Below are positions 27,967-36,893 of a stretch of DNA of 64,000 nt, in pieces. The translations under genes and the position numbers were made by a program. The notes below the pieces were generated by a model. That model saw nothing but the letters and a program-made list of their open reading frames with translations, was not told the origin of the DNA and made no database searches. Positions within the stretch are counted from its first letter, which is position 1. Each line of letters opens with the position of its first letter. Source of the stretch: Clostridium cellulovorans 743B (GTDB lineage: Bacteria; Bacillota; Clostridia; Clostridiales; Clostridiaceae); contig NC_014393.1 of the NCBI RefSeq assembly GCF_000145275.1, positions 1,364,001-1,428,000 on the forward strand, in the 5' to 3' direction.

Positions 27967-29658
27967 ATGAAATTTAAGATTCGAGGTAAAATTCTGTTAG
28001 GGATTATTCCAGCAATAGTATTATTTTGTGTTGCTGTGAATGTTATAATCTTCGTTCAATTTAGTAACTTTATAACTCACAATACCCTTAAGACTAATAC
28101 AAATTTGAGCATGCAAGTTATCGATGCTAAATATCCTGGAGATTGGAAGCTTAAAGATGATAAGCTTTATAAGGGAGATATTTTAATAAACGATAATTTT
28201 GAATTAGTTGACAATATAAAGAAAAGTGCAGGTGTAGAATGTACTATATTTTTAAATGATACTAGAATAAACACTACTATTGTTAAAGATGGTAAGCGAT
28301 TAATAGGTACAAAAGCCGAAGAGGAAGTATTAGATCAGGTGATTAAAAACGGTAGTGAATATAAAGGAGAAGTAGAGATTTTACAAGTTGAATACAAAAC
28401 AATCTATGAGCCTATAAAAGCATCTAATGGTAAAATTATTGGTATGTTTTTCGTAGGTATAGAAGAAAAAATAATTGATAAGGATATCGAAGCAATAATA
28501 TATCCTATCATAGGCTTGAGTGTAGTATTAGTAGTATTAATTTCAGTACTTATTATTCTTTTGACAACTAAAGTTTTAAGTAAACCTATTGATTATATTA
28601 AAAAACAGCTTCATATAATATCTACTGGGGATTTATCACAATATGTAGATGAAAAATATCTTAAGAAAAGTGATGAAATTGGAGAAATTGCACATTCTAT
28701 AAAAGATATGCAACACTCTATAAAGAAGATTGTAAAATCAATATATGAAGGCTCTGATATTACAGATAATCAATCTTCTCACCTAGCGTCTATCGCAGAG
28801 GAAATGGCATCTTCTGCTTCAACTGTAAGCAGTTCTATCCTAGATATATCAGGCGGAATAGAAACACAAGCCAGTTCACTAGTTGAAATATCTTCTGTGC
28901 TTAATGAATTCGGAAACGGTTTAGACAGCATTATGAATGATATTGAAAATATTAATGGTAGCACAAAAAATATAGGCAGCATGGCTGATTACAGCAATGA
29001 TAAAATGTCAAAGCTATCAGAAGAAATCAATAACTTTAGCAATTCCTTCAAGAATTTTATGGACAAGATAAAGAGCCTTGGAGATAGCATAAAAGAAATC
29101 AATGAAATAACTAGTTTAATAAATAGTATATCAGATCAAACAAATTTATTAGCATTAAATGCAGCTATCGAAGCAGCTAGAGCTGGAGATGCTGGTAAAG
29201 GATTTTCTGTTGTAGCAGACGAGATAAGAAAGCTAGCAGAACAAACAAAAGCATCTTCAGAAAAAATAACAAAACTAATAGACAGTGTTAGTAATAATAC
29301 TAATGAAATGGTAGGAAAAACTTCAATAGATATGGATAACGAACTAAAGAGTCAAATTACAGTAGTAAATGAATCAATAGATTCCTTTAAAAATATTGTT
29401 GAGGGTGTAAATAATATATTACCGAGAATGAGTAAGGTGAATGTATCTGCCCATGGCATAAATAAAGAAAAGGATAATATATTAGAAAAAGTTGATGGCA
29501 TTGCATCCATATCTCAACAGGTATCAGCTTCTTTCCAAGAAATCACTGCTACTGCTGAAGAAATGAGTGCAGCTACTGAAGAGGTAGCAGCTATAGCTCA
29601 AAACTTAAGTACGACTACTGAAGAGATGAAGGAAAGTATAAATCAATTTAGCATATAG
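27967..29658 (+). CDS. Methyl-accepting chemotaxis protein with Cache-type sensor
   Basis: 563 aa. Helix 1 (residues 10-32), an extracellular single-Cache domain (about 33-175; ECTIFLNDTRINTTIVKDGKR and GMFFVGIE are typical of that ligand fold), helix 2 (about 178-202), HAMP (LSKPIDYIKKQLHIISTGDLS), then the signalling coiled coil. The hairpin tip is QTNLLALNAAIEAARAGDAGKGFSVVADEIRKLAEQ (given here in family terms). Signals ligand binding to CheA. GGAGGGTAAAATTT precedes the ATG. The Cache fold often binds small organic acids; the ligand is unknown here. Confidence 0.9.
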   Translation: MKFKIRGKILLGIIPAIVLFCVAVNVIIFVQFSNFITHNTLKTNTNLSMQVIDAKYPGDWKLKDDKLYKGDILINDNFELVDNIKKSAGVECTIFLNDTRINTTIVKDGKRLIGTKAEEEVLDQVIKNGSEYKGEVEILQVEYKTIYEPIKASNGKIIGMFFVGIEEKIIDKDIEAIIYPIIGLSVVLVVLISVLIILLTTKVLSKPIDYIKKQLHIISTGDLSQYVDEKYLKKSDEIGEIAHSIKDMQHSIKKIVKSIYEGSDITDNQSSHLASIAEEMASSASTVSSSILDISGGIETQASSLVEISSVLNEFGNGLDSIMNDIENINGSTKNIGSMADYSNDKMSKLSEEINNFSNSFKNFMDKIKSLGDSIKEINEITSLINSISDQTNLLALNAAIEAARAGDAGKGFSVVADEIRKLAEQTKASSEKITKLIDSVSNNTNEMVGKTSIDMDNELKSQITVVNESIDSFKNIVEGVNNILPRMSKVNVSAHGINKEKDNILEKVDGIASISQQVSASFQEITATAEEMSAATEEVAAIAQNLSTTTEEMKESINQFSI

Positions 29659-29673
29659 AATAGAATGTAAAAG

Positions 29674-29707
29674 AAAAATCCCTGGCAACTTGCTAGGGAT
29701 TTTTTTG
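29674..29707. terminator. Intrinsic terminator, probably bidirectional
   Basis: AATCCCTGGCAA pairs with TTGCTAGGGATT, followed by a run of T; the opposite strand has an A-rich then T-rich flank and could stop the leftward GH18 gene. Confidence 0.8.
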
Positions 29708-29767
29708 TTGATTAAAGAAGTCTCCTAATTGAATACTGTGAGATTTCTTTAATTCATATCATAATTT

Positions 29768-31141
29768 TTATCTGTTAAATTTAGTTTTTATGCTTGTCCA
29801 ATAATCAGCATTTTCAAGTCCAAGTCTCCAGATAGCTATACCAGCTACATCATAAGAATTTACTAAATCAAGTTTGAAGTTTAAGCTATAAGCATTTTCA
29901 AACCAAACGCTATGAGATACACCAGATGCATCTGTATAATTGAAGTATGGACATTGAGATACAGAATCCCACTGAATAGTTGCTCCGTAAGTTGTAGCTA
30001 AATTATTGATACCATTAATTCCATATGCTTTAGTACCGTTTGAAGACCAATCATAACCATATGCTGCAGTTCCAACTAAGATTTTTTCTTTTGGAATAAC
30101 TGAAACAGCATATTTAATTACACTTTCTACCCAACCAATTGAAGCCACAGGGCCTGCAGTTCCGCCTGGATAATGTTCATCGTAAGTCATTAAAACCATC
30201 TGATCTACATATTTGCCTAGGGCAGCATAGTCGTAAGCGCCAGTCCAAGAATTTGTAAGACTATCAAAAGTTTTTGCTGGAACTGCCATTGAAACATAGA
30301 AGCCTTGAGGATGAAGTGTGTTGTATAACTCACTCATAAAGGTTGTTAAGTAGCTTCTGTCAGAAGCATATACACCTTCAAGGTCTATATTTACACCTTT
30401 ATATCCATTAACTTTTACAATGTTTAAAATATTATTTATAAAAGCTTGTCTATTAACTGAGTTTTGTAATACACTTCTTGCAATATTTCCATCAAAGTTA
30501 TTTGCAATCATAGCAAGAGTTTTAATGTTGTTGCTATTTGCATAAGTTATTTGATTAGTTGGAACAAGTCCAGTGACATTACCATAAGCATCTGTAGTAT
30601 AGGTAGCTGTAGCAATTTCATCTAAAGTAGAAGTATTAGTTGTCATTGAGTTATAAGAAGAACTATCTCCAGAATAATAGTAAGTTGTATAGCCTAAAAC
30701 TAATTTTTTAGCTACTGGAGTAGGTGTTGGTTCTACTGGAACTGGAGTAGGTTCAGGTTCTACAACAATTTGAGCTGTTGTTAAATTTATATGAGTAGAA
30801 TCTGGGGAAGTTCCATAAGCATTATACGCTCTAACAAAATACCAATACTTTGTGTTTGCTGTTAAAGCTGTATTTTTAAAGCTAGTAGTTGTAACTTTAG
30901 TTAATAAAGTATAATTTGAATCATTAGGGGTTGCCCTATATATACTGTAGCCAGTTGCACCAGAAACTCCTTGCCAGGTTAAGGTTGCTTCACTGGTTGT
31001 AACTCCAGAATAAGTTAAGGAAGTTGGAGCTGTAGGTGGTGTTCCTGTCTTTCTAGCAGGCTTAGCTGATACAAAACTAGCATTTAGTAAGAACACAGCT
31101 ATTAGTGAAAAAATCATCATTAGTTTTCTAAAAGATCTCAA
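29768..31141 (-). CDS. Secreted GH18-family glycosidase with fibronectin III domain
   Basis: 457 aa from a TTG at 31141, chosen because AAGGAGTG lies nine bases upstream; a longer reading to 31189 overlaps that site. Signal peptide (1-26), one fibronectin III domain (about 35-125), a Pro/Glu/Val linker, then GH18. The active-site strand is GVNIDLEG (catalytic Glu), with family marks MAVPAKT, QMVLMTYDEHYPGG and VGTAAYGYDW. This version resembles YaaH/SleL-like N-acetylglucosaminidases that act on peptidoglycan or spore cortex as well as chitinases. No dockerin is present. Confidence 0.88.
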   Translation of the reverse strand: MRSFRKLMMIFSLIAVFLLNASFVSAKPARKTGTPPTAPTSLTYSGVTTSEATLTWQGVSGATGYSIYRATPNDSNYTLLTKVTTTSFKNTALTANTKYWYFVRAYNAYGTSPDSTHINLTTAQIVVEPEPTPVPVEPTPTPVAKKLVLGYTTYYYSGDSSSYNSMTTNTSTLDEIATATYTTDAYGNVTGLVPTNQITYANSNNIKTLAMIANNFDGNIARSVLQNSVNRQAFINNILNIVKVNGYKGVNIDLEGVYASDRSYLTTFMSELYNTLHPQGFYVSMAVPAKTFDSLTNSWTGAYDYAALGKYVDQMVLMTYDEHYPGGTAGPVASIGWVESVIKYAVSVIPKEKILVGTAAYGYDWSSNGTKAYGINGINNLATTYGATIQWDSVSQCPYFNYTDASGVSHSVWFENAYSLNFKLDLVNSYDVAGIAIWRLGLENADYWTSIKTKFNR

Positions 31142-31222
31142 TATTAAGCACTCCTTTTTTCTCAGAATACTTAATATTTCGATTATCAAAGAAAAAAATG
31201 TACAAGAAATTAGAGGAAAAAG

Positions 31223-32521
31223 TTAATCTATTAAATTCATAATTATCTCGTCTAAAGAAGTATCTCCAAGGGTTGAAGTCAATTTTTTAAATTTTCTATT
31301 CATTTTCTTTTTTAAGTTTTTCATATAAATCAACGTAAATGGTGAAAATTCCTCTATAAAATTTATGTAGTCTTTGGAAAAATATTTTCTATTATCTGTC
31401 ACAGCGAAAATGATTAAATATAAGCAATTATCCTTAATTAAAGTTTTTAATCCATCTACATCAGGGGCAGCAAAACATTCAGCATTGTCTAAGAGCGTTA
31501 TAATTAGATTAATAAGCTTATTAACTAGAGAATCCAGTGGATAATTTCCCGCTAACTGAGAGAAAATCGTACAATTATTATTTTCTATATCAGATTTTAT
31601 ATCTTGAAGATCATCACAAAGTTGAAGGATGAAGCCATAACCAAAAGCAAAGGTTTCTTCCTCTGTGTTTAGATCCCCCCGTACTAAATAACCATCAGCA
31701 AGAACCGAAGTGCCTCCCTTTTCAATAGTTACACTTAAAATGTTTCTTTCATATGGAAGCGATAGCTGTTCTTGTTGTATAAGGCTTTTCCTTTGACCTT
31801 CATTAATTGAAAGAAGTCCCTTATAAACCTTTGGGTAACTTTTTCTGCTGAAATTTCTTTCTATATAATCTATTAATTTAAATATCTTTTCTTCATAGGA
31901 ATTAGCAGTAGAAACATTTTCGCCCTTGATTTTTTTAGTAAGCCTTTTAATAAAAGCTTTTTTCACATCTGTTGAAATGTTTGTATCATCAAGATAATTA
32001 TCTGTATAAGGATAAAGCATACTATAGCCAAAACTACTAGAAGTAAATTTTATTTCTGAATTAAATATATTTTGAAAAATGTTTACTATCCACATATTCC
32101 TAAGGGCTTGGCTTATATCTTTAAAAGAAATATCCTTATCAAAGGTTTTGCTTTCCTTTACAAAGGAGCTTGTGCTTTTAAAGAAGGAATCTGTAATATA
32201 TTCATCAAAATATTTAAGATTTAATACTGGTTGTGTTCTTATAAGTCTTTTGAAGGTTGCTATTGTATTTTGTTTCCAAAAAGGTCTTTCTTCTAAATTC
32301 TTTGGAAAGTTACTTAACATAGACATCACTTGGTCTATTATAGAATCAAAAGCCTTTTCATTACTTTTTTTATCGAAGGAAGATTTTTTAGGAAGTGGCA
32401 TTTGTGATGTTGTCGGTGTATTCCACCAAATATCGCTGTATAAAGCTATTAGATTATCGATTGTTAAAGATTTATGATTTAAGTTTTTTAAAATTTTCTC
32501 TTCCAATTTGAATCTCTCCAT
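31223..32521 (-). CDS. Class 1 isoprenoid-synthase-fold protein
   Basis: 432 aa, all-helical, cytosolic. It has two Asp-rich spots at the spacing seen in trans-prenyltransferases and terpene synthases: DNYLDD (about residue 174) and QLCDDLQD (about 294). The rest is divergent. An ATG at 32521 has no ribosome binding site; a TTG five codons inside (32506) has TGGAGAG seven bases upstream and may be the real start. The product could be a terpene/prenyl synthase of unknown product. Its 5' leader resembles the one before ppcA. It lies 33 bases upstream of, and co-oriented with, the GH18 reading frame region, but the GH18 gene has its own start. Confidence 0.65.
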   Translation of the reverse strand: MERFKLEEKILKNLNHKSLTIDNLIALYSDIWWNTPTTSQMPLPKKSSFDKKSNEKAFDSIIDQVMSMLSNFPKNLEERPFWKQNTIATFKRLIRTQPVLNLKYFDEYITDSFFKSTSSFVKESKTFDKDISFKDISQALRNMWIVNIFQNIFNSEIKFTSSSFGYSMLYPYTDNYLDDTNISTDVKKAFIKRLTKKIKGENVSTANSYEEKIFKLIDYIERNFSRKSYPKVYKGLLSINEGQRKSLIQQEQLSLPYERNILSVTIEKGGTSVLADGYLVRGDLNTEEETFAFGYGFILQLCDDLQDIKSDIENNNCTIFSQLAGNYPLDSLVNKLINLIITLLDNAECFAAPDVDGLKTLIKDNCLYLIIFAVTDNRKYFSKDYINFIEEFSPFTLIYMKNLKKKMNRKFKKLTSTLGDTSLDEIIMNLID

Positions 32522-32944
32522 TATAAATAATTTGCCTGAATGACTACCATCCGTAGCACGGTAGCGAAGGCTGTTACATCCTTGGATAATGAGGTTTTAA
32601 TATCAAAGATACTAAGAGTTCTGTTAACCAGCGATTGGTTTATAAATCAATTATATATGAGAAATAAGGAGTTATCTAGCAAATAAAGATTAATTTGCTG
32701 TGTACAGCATTAATTATAGCGAAATATAAAGGTATGGAGTTAAATGGAAAACTTAAAGCTGCAATGATATAATGGACTATAATGTAAATATAATATTTAG
32801 AAATACTTTTAAAATGTATATTACAATTGAAACTTATATTGAAATTAGTGGGTTTGTAGAGTATCTTACACTAATTGAAGGTGAGGAATTATTGTAATTT
32901 ATAAGTTATACTAATGTTCATATAAGTAGGAGGGAAATAGTAGT
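32522..32944. other. Divergent intergenic region
   Basis: 423 bases between the leftward isoprenoid-fold gene and the rightward CPBP protease. The left part holds leader copy 2 (32539-32627). The right part is AT-rich; AGGAGGGAAATAGTAG at its end is the ribosome binding site of the protease gene. Confidence 0.5.
32539..32627 (-). ncRNA. Structured leader RNA (copy 2 of 2), upstream of isoprenoid-fold gene
   Basis: Read on the minus strand: TTAACAGAACTCTTA, hairpin AGTATC-TTT-GATATT, CATTATCC, then CGCTACC pairing with GGTAG and ending TAGTCATT. This is the same order as 24011-24127. The first hairpin carries a C-to-T change balanced by G-to-A in the other arm, so pairing is kept. Copy 2 lacks the inner ACTCCC/GGGAGT hairpin. 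It ends about 18 bases before the gene. Confidence 0.5.
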
Positions 32945-33700
32945 TTGAGAGAATTGTTTAATAAGTATCCAGTAGGTTCCTATTATGTTATTACAATGAT
33001 AATGAGTTTGATTTTAATATTACCTCATATGATTTTTACCCGTATTGGAGATTATTCTTTTTCCTTTACACAACTTGGACCGTCACTAGCACTGTTAATT
33101 TATGTGTATATAACTAAACAGAAGGATATATTAGAAAAGATAAAAAATAATATGATCACTTGTAAGAGTTTAATTTTGTATCCTATTATACTTGTTTCAT
33201 TTTTTATAGTTATGTGGCTTTGTAATGTTATTTTATCCTTGTATGGTATACCATATAAGCCTTGGAATGGATCTATAATGTTCTACATATTAAATATTTT
33301 ATCAATGATTATATGTTGTGCTGGTGAAGAGTTTGGGTGGCGAGGTTTTCTATTACCTCTTCTTAATAAAAAGTATTCCTTGTTTACCAGTTCTGTGATA
33401 TTAGGAGTTATGTGGGGGATATGGCATTTAAACTTAAGCAGTGTGCTAGGATTTTTTATGTATGTTCTTTATATAACAGAGCTTTCAATCATTATGGCAT
33501 GGATTTATAGTAAGACTAATGCTGATTTGAAGCTTATGATTCTAATCCATTTTTCTTTTAATTTCTTTTCACATGTGTTCACTTGGCAGAGGTTTGTTGC
33601 ACCTTTATTCGTAATTGAGGCCATAGTCTTTGGAATAATTGCTGGTGTAATTGTGCTATTTAATCTTAAAAGATTTTTTAGTAGTGAAATCTCAGAATAA
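32945..33700 (+). CDS. CPBP-family intramembrane metalloprotease
   Basis: 251 aa, about seven membrane helices. CAAX-protease/bacteriocin-processing family: motif 1 AGEEFGWRGFLLP (EExxxR), motif 2 MWGIWHLN (His ligand) and motif 3 LIHFSFNF. Start is TTG with AGGAGGGAAATAGTAG upstream. Such proteins can cleave membrane peptides or give bacteriocin self-immunity; the role here is open. Single gene followed by a terminator. Confidence 0.88.
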   Translation: MRELFNKYPVGSYYVITMIMSLILILPHMIFTRIGDYSFSFTQLGPSLALLIYVYITKQKDILEKIKNNMITCKSLILYPIILVSFFIVMWLCNVILSLYGIPYKPWNGSIMFYILNILSMIICCAGEEFGWRGFLLPLLNKKYSLFTSSVILGVMWGIWHLNLSSVLGFFMYVLYITELSIIMAWIYSKTNADLKLMILIHFSFNFFSHVFTWQRFVAPLFVIEAIVFGIIAGVIVLFNLKRFFSSEISE

Positions 33701-33741
33701 TATTCGATGGTGAAATTTTAAAATAATATTGATAGTGAAAT

Positions 33742-33772
33742 GGCTAACGTTGAAAATAGCGTTAGTCTTTTT
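33742..33772 (+). terminator. Intrinsic terminator
   Basis: GCTAACG pairs with CGTTAGTC, followed by TTTTT. Confidence 0.75.
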
Positions 33773-33878
33773 GGTGTTTCAAAACGCTGATATAAAAAGA
33801 GGATAGATAAATCTAAAGAATAAAAACAACAACTATAAGAATAGAATTAATAAAGTACTAAAATATGAGGGCGATGAA

Positions 33879-34724
33879 ATGTCAAAAAAAATGTGCCCCA
33901 AAGAGGTAATTGCAGCTTTAAAAAATACCATAGGCGATAGTAGGCTAAAAAAGATGAATCTTATTTGGTTAGAGGCTTGTGGTTGCTCAGGCAATATTAT
34001 TTCTCTCTTAAATGCTAATGACCCTGATGTTGGCTATTTGTTAACTGAGATGGTTAAGATAACTTACAATAACAGCATTATGGCTCAGCAAGGTCAGGAA
34101 GCTGTTGAGAGTTTTCTTGAAACCCTAGATACAGAATTCATTTTAGTGGTAGAAGGAGCGGTGACTACAAGGGATAATGGAATTTATAACATTATTGCTG
34201 AATATAATGGCAAGTTACTTTCAGGCGCTGAAGCAATATCTCTTGCAGCAGGAAAGGCAAAGTATGTAATAGCTGTGGGAACTTGTGCTTCTTATGGTGG
34301 CCCAACAGCAACAAAGCCAAATCCATCTTCAAGTACAAGTGTTCCGGATTATTTGGGGACTGAGGTTATAAGAGTTCCAGGCTGTCCTGCAAATCCTCAT
34401 TGGGTTATTAGTACTATTGCTCATTTAATTTTATTTGGATTGCCAGAGTTGGATACAGAGAAACGACCAGTGTTTTTATATGGAGATACTATACACACTT
34501 ATTGTTCAAGGAGATCCTTTTTTGACCAAAATATTTTTGCAACAAAGCTTGGAGACAAGGAGTGTTATTTTAAACTTGGGTGCAAAGGACCAATGACAAA
34601 GGCAGATTGTCCTCTTAGAAAGTGGAATGACAGGGTAAATTGGCCAGTGGAAGATAATACTCCTTGCATTGGGTGTACAGAGAAGGGATTTCCTGATGAG
34701 ACAGAACCCTTTGTTAAGTTTTAG
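33879..34724 (+). CDS. [NiFe]-hydrogenase small subunit
   Basis: 281 aa electron-transfer subunit carrying iron-sulphur clusters. Proximal-cluster cysteines are in ACGCSGN (C34/C36), GTCASYGGP and VPGCPANP; the C-terminal domain has HTYC, CYFKLGCKGP, CPLRKWN and CIGCTEKGFPD for the outer clusters. There is no twin-arginine signal or C-terminal membrane helix, so the enzyme is probably cytosolic. The CSGN form of the first motif recalls cyanobacterial HupS-like (group 2) enzymes, but group assignment needs a tree. First gene of the hydrogenase operon. Confidence 0.93.
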   Translation: MSKKMCPKEVIAALKNTIGDSRLKKMNLIWLEACGCSGNIISLLNANDPDVGYLLTEMVKITYNNSIMAQQGQEAVESFLETLDTEFILVVEGAVTTRDNGIYNIIAEYNGKLLSGAEAISLAAGKAKYVIAVGTCASYGGPTATKPNPSSSTSVPDYLGTEVIRVPGCPANPHWVISTIAHLILFGLPELDTEKRPVFLYGDTIHTYCSRRSFFDQNIFATKLGDKECYFKLGCKGPMTKADCPLRKWNDRVNWPVEDNTPCIGCTEKGFPDETEPFVKF

Positions 34725-34738
34725 ATAGGGGTGAGGTT

Positions 34739-36139
34739 ATGAGCGAAAAAATTATAATAAATCCTCTTACAAGAATAAGTGGTTTTTTGCAGATAGAGAT
34801 TACCATAGAAAATAATCTAGTGACAGAGGCTAAAAATAGAGGGTTCCTTTTTAGAGGTTTTGAAGAAATGCTAAAAGGAAGATCACCTCTTGATGCAATT
34901 TATTTTACAGAGAGAATTTGCGGTATATGTTCCACAGCTCATGGATTTGTATCGGCTATTGCTTTAGAAGATGCTTTAAAGGTTAAAGTAGATGAAAATG
35001 GAACTATTCTTAGAGAAATAATGCATGGTTGTGAATTTCTTCAAAATCATATAAGGCACTTTTATCAATTCACAATGCCAGATTACGCAAAGATAGATGC
35101 TGTTTCAAAGGATGAAGAGAGAAAATATAAGGTAACAAAGGATTATACTAAGATATTTAATAGGCATTATATGGAGTCCTTTAAATATAGCCGAGATGCT
35201 CATAAGATGTTGGCAATCTTAGGCGGGAAGGCACCGCATAATCATGGGATTTTTGTTGGTGGCGCAACAATTAATATAGATGCGTCAAGGATAATTGAGC
35301 TAAAAGCCTTGCTAAATGGTATAAAAACTTTTGTAAATACTGCAATGTTACCAGATGTAAGAGCTATTTCTTATTATTATAAAGAAGATTTTGTACATGG
35401 TCACGGATATACTAATTTTTTGTCATATGGAGCCTTTGACAGTGATGTTCATAGTGATATCAGCTATGTAAAGGCAGGAACTCTTATAGATGATAAATTA
35501 GAACCTTTCGATGCAAGTAAGATAAGTGAAGAAATTAGCCATTCTTATTATTCTGATGAAAAAGAAATCTTATCTCAAGGTGATAATAACTGGAAGGTAG
35601 ATGTAAATAAAAAGAATGCTTATACTTGGGTAAAGGCAGCACGATATAGAAATCTTCCTTTGGAGGTAGGACCTTTAGCAAGGCAATGGATAAGTGGAGA
35701 ATATAAGAATGGAGTATCCACTATGGATAGGACTATTGCAAGGGTTTTAGAAGCAAAAAAGATATGTGATATATTAGACAAACTTATTGATAGAGTTAAA
35801 CTTACGCCAACAGTCCAAGAAAAATGGGAAATTCCAGATAGTGCTAAGGGGATTGGCCTTAGAGATACTACAAGAGGAGCCTTGGGGCATTGGATAAATA
35901 TCGAAGGTAAAAAAATTGCAAATTACAATATAATAACTCCATCGGGATGGAATATTTCTCCAACGGATTTAATGGGGCGTAATGGAGTAGTTGAGAAAGC
36001 ATTAATTGGGACCTTTGTTGAAGATGTAAAAAATCCATATGAATTAAGTAGGATAATAAGATCTTTTGATCCATGTGTTTCCTGTGCTACTCATATAATC
36101 AGTGATAAATATGAAGATTTTATTATGAGGATAGTATGA
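34739..36139 (+). CDS. [NiFe]-hydrogenase large (catalytic) subunit
   Basis: 466 aa. Holds the Ni-Fe centre: N-terminal motif RICGICSTAHGF (C61, C64) and C-terminal DPCVSCATH (C446, C449). The residues after H452 form a 14-residue tail that a maturation protease must remove. It follows the small subunit by 14 bases with GGGGTGAGG as ribosome binding site, and overlaps the protease gene by four bases (ATGA). No quinone- or NAD-linked partner subunit follows, so the electron partner is unknown. Confidence 0.94.
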   Translation: MSEKIIINPLTRISGFLQIEITIENNLVTEAKNRGFLFRGFEEMLKGRSPLDAIYFTERICGICSTAHGFVSAIALEDALKVKVDENGTILREIMHGCEFLQNHIRHFYQFTMPDYAKIDAVSKDEERKYKVTKDYTKIFNRHYMESFKYSRDAHKMLAILGGKAPHNHGIFVGGATINIDASRIIELKALLNGIKTFVNTAMLPDVRAISYYYKEDFVHGHGYTNFLSYGAFDSDVHSDISYVKAGTLIDDKLEPFDASKISEEISHSYYSDEKEILSQGDNNWKVDVNKKNAYTWVKAARYRNLPLEVGPLARQWISGEYKNGVSTMDRTIARVLEAKKICDILDKLIDRVKLTPTVQEKWEIPDSAKGIGLRDTTRGALGHWINIEGKKIANYNIITPSGWNISPTDLMGRNGVVEKALIGTFVEDVKNPYELSRIIRSFDPCVSCATHIISDKYEDFIMRIV

Positions 36140-36657
36140 TGATTAAAGTTATTGCAATTGGCAACTTTCTTATGGGTGATGATGGTATAGCACTTAAGGT
36201 AATTGATGAAGTTGAAAAAAAATTCTTAAAGGAAAAGGAAAAATTGGAGAACGGAAAGCAACTAGAGGAAATATACTCACAACTAACGTTCATAAAAGCA
36301 GAAACAGATTTCAATTTTGCATTAGATAATATTGAAGCAGGGGACTTTTTGTTGATTTTAGATAGCACATTATTAATGTTGGACTACGGAACTATAACAG
36401 AAATTCTAATATCTGAATTTCAAAATCATTCAAATTATTCTTTATCAATGCACAACAGGAGCTTACTTTCTTTTATTAAGCATTTAAATATAAAGGTAGA
36501 AGGTTTTATTTTAGGGATTGAGGTAGCAAAAGTAGCTTTTAGTTTAGATCTATCTGAAAAATTAAAGGATAAGTTTCAACAGATTTGTGATGAGGCTTAT
36601 ACAATTATAATGGAAAAAAGTTTGGAATATATAAAAAAAGGTAGCAACATTGCATGA
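36136..36657 (+). CDS. Hydrogenase maturation protease
   Basis: 173 aa, HyaD/HycI family. It cleaves the large-subunit tail after nickel insertion. Metal-sensing residues are visible in GNFLMGDDG (acidic residue), LILDSTLL (Asp) and SMHNRSL (His). Starts within the large-subunit stop (ATGA overlap) and overlaps hypA by eight bases. The position directly after its substrate gene is typical. Confidence 0.88.
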   Translation: MMIKVIAIGNFLMGDDGIALKVIDEVEKKFLKEKEKLENGKQLEEIYSQLTFIKAETDFNFALDNIEAGDFLLILDSTLLMLDYGTITEILISEFQNHSNYSLSMHNRSLLSFIKHLNIKVEGFILGIEVAKVAFSLDLSEKLKDKFQQICDEAYTIIMEKSLEYIKKGSNIA

Positions 36658-36892
36658 AGCGTCAATAGCAGCAGAAATATTAATGATAGTATTTACGAAT
36701 ATTAAAGCTTATAACCTTAAAAGGGTAACTCTTGTCTTAATAAAAGTTGGCACCTTTAACGCTATAGATAAAGAGTCCCTTACCTTTGCTTTTAATGCAT
36801 TAACAAAAGGAACAGCTTGTGAGGGAGCAACAATCGATTTAGTAACAATTGATGGTTTTGAATTGTTGGTGGAGAAGATAGAGGGGGAATAA
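36650..36892 (+). CDS. hypA: HypA nickel chaperone lacking the zinc domain
   Basis: 80 aa, against about 113 for ordinary HypA. The start is TTG, fixed by the conserved M-H-E N-terminus whose His2 binds nickel, with AAAGGTAG upstream. The N-terminal fold is complete (HEASIAAEILMIV, LIKVGTFNAIDKESLTFAF, KGTACEGATIDLV). It then jumps from IDG directly to the final strand FELLVEKIEGE. The zinc ribbon with two CxxC pairs is absent and no Cys codons occur in the missing place. This looks like a clean internal loss, not a frameshift. Nickel delivery may depend on HypB features. Confidence 0.85.
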   Translation: MHEASIAAEILMIVFTNIKAYNLKRVTLVLIKVGTFNAIDKESLTFAFNALTKGTACEGATIDLVTIDGFELLVEKIEGE

Positions 36893-36893
36893 T

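Noticed and set aside
36830..36892. Frameshift as the cause of the short HypA
   Set aside because: No cysteine codons for the missing zinc ribbon are found in any frame here, and the final strand remains in frame, so a clean internal loss is the better reading.
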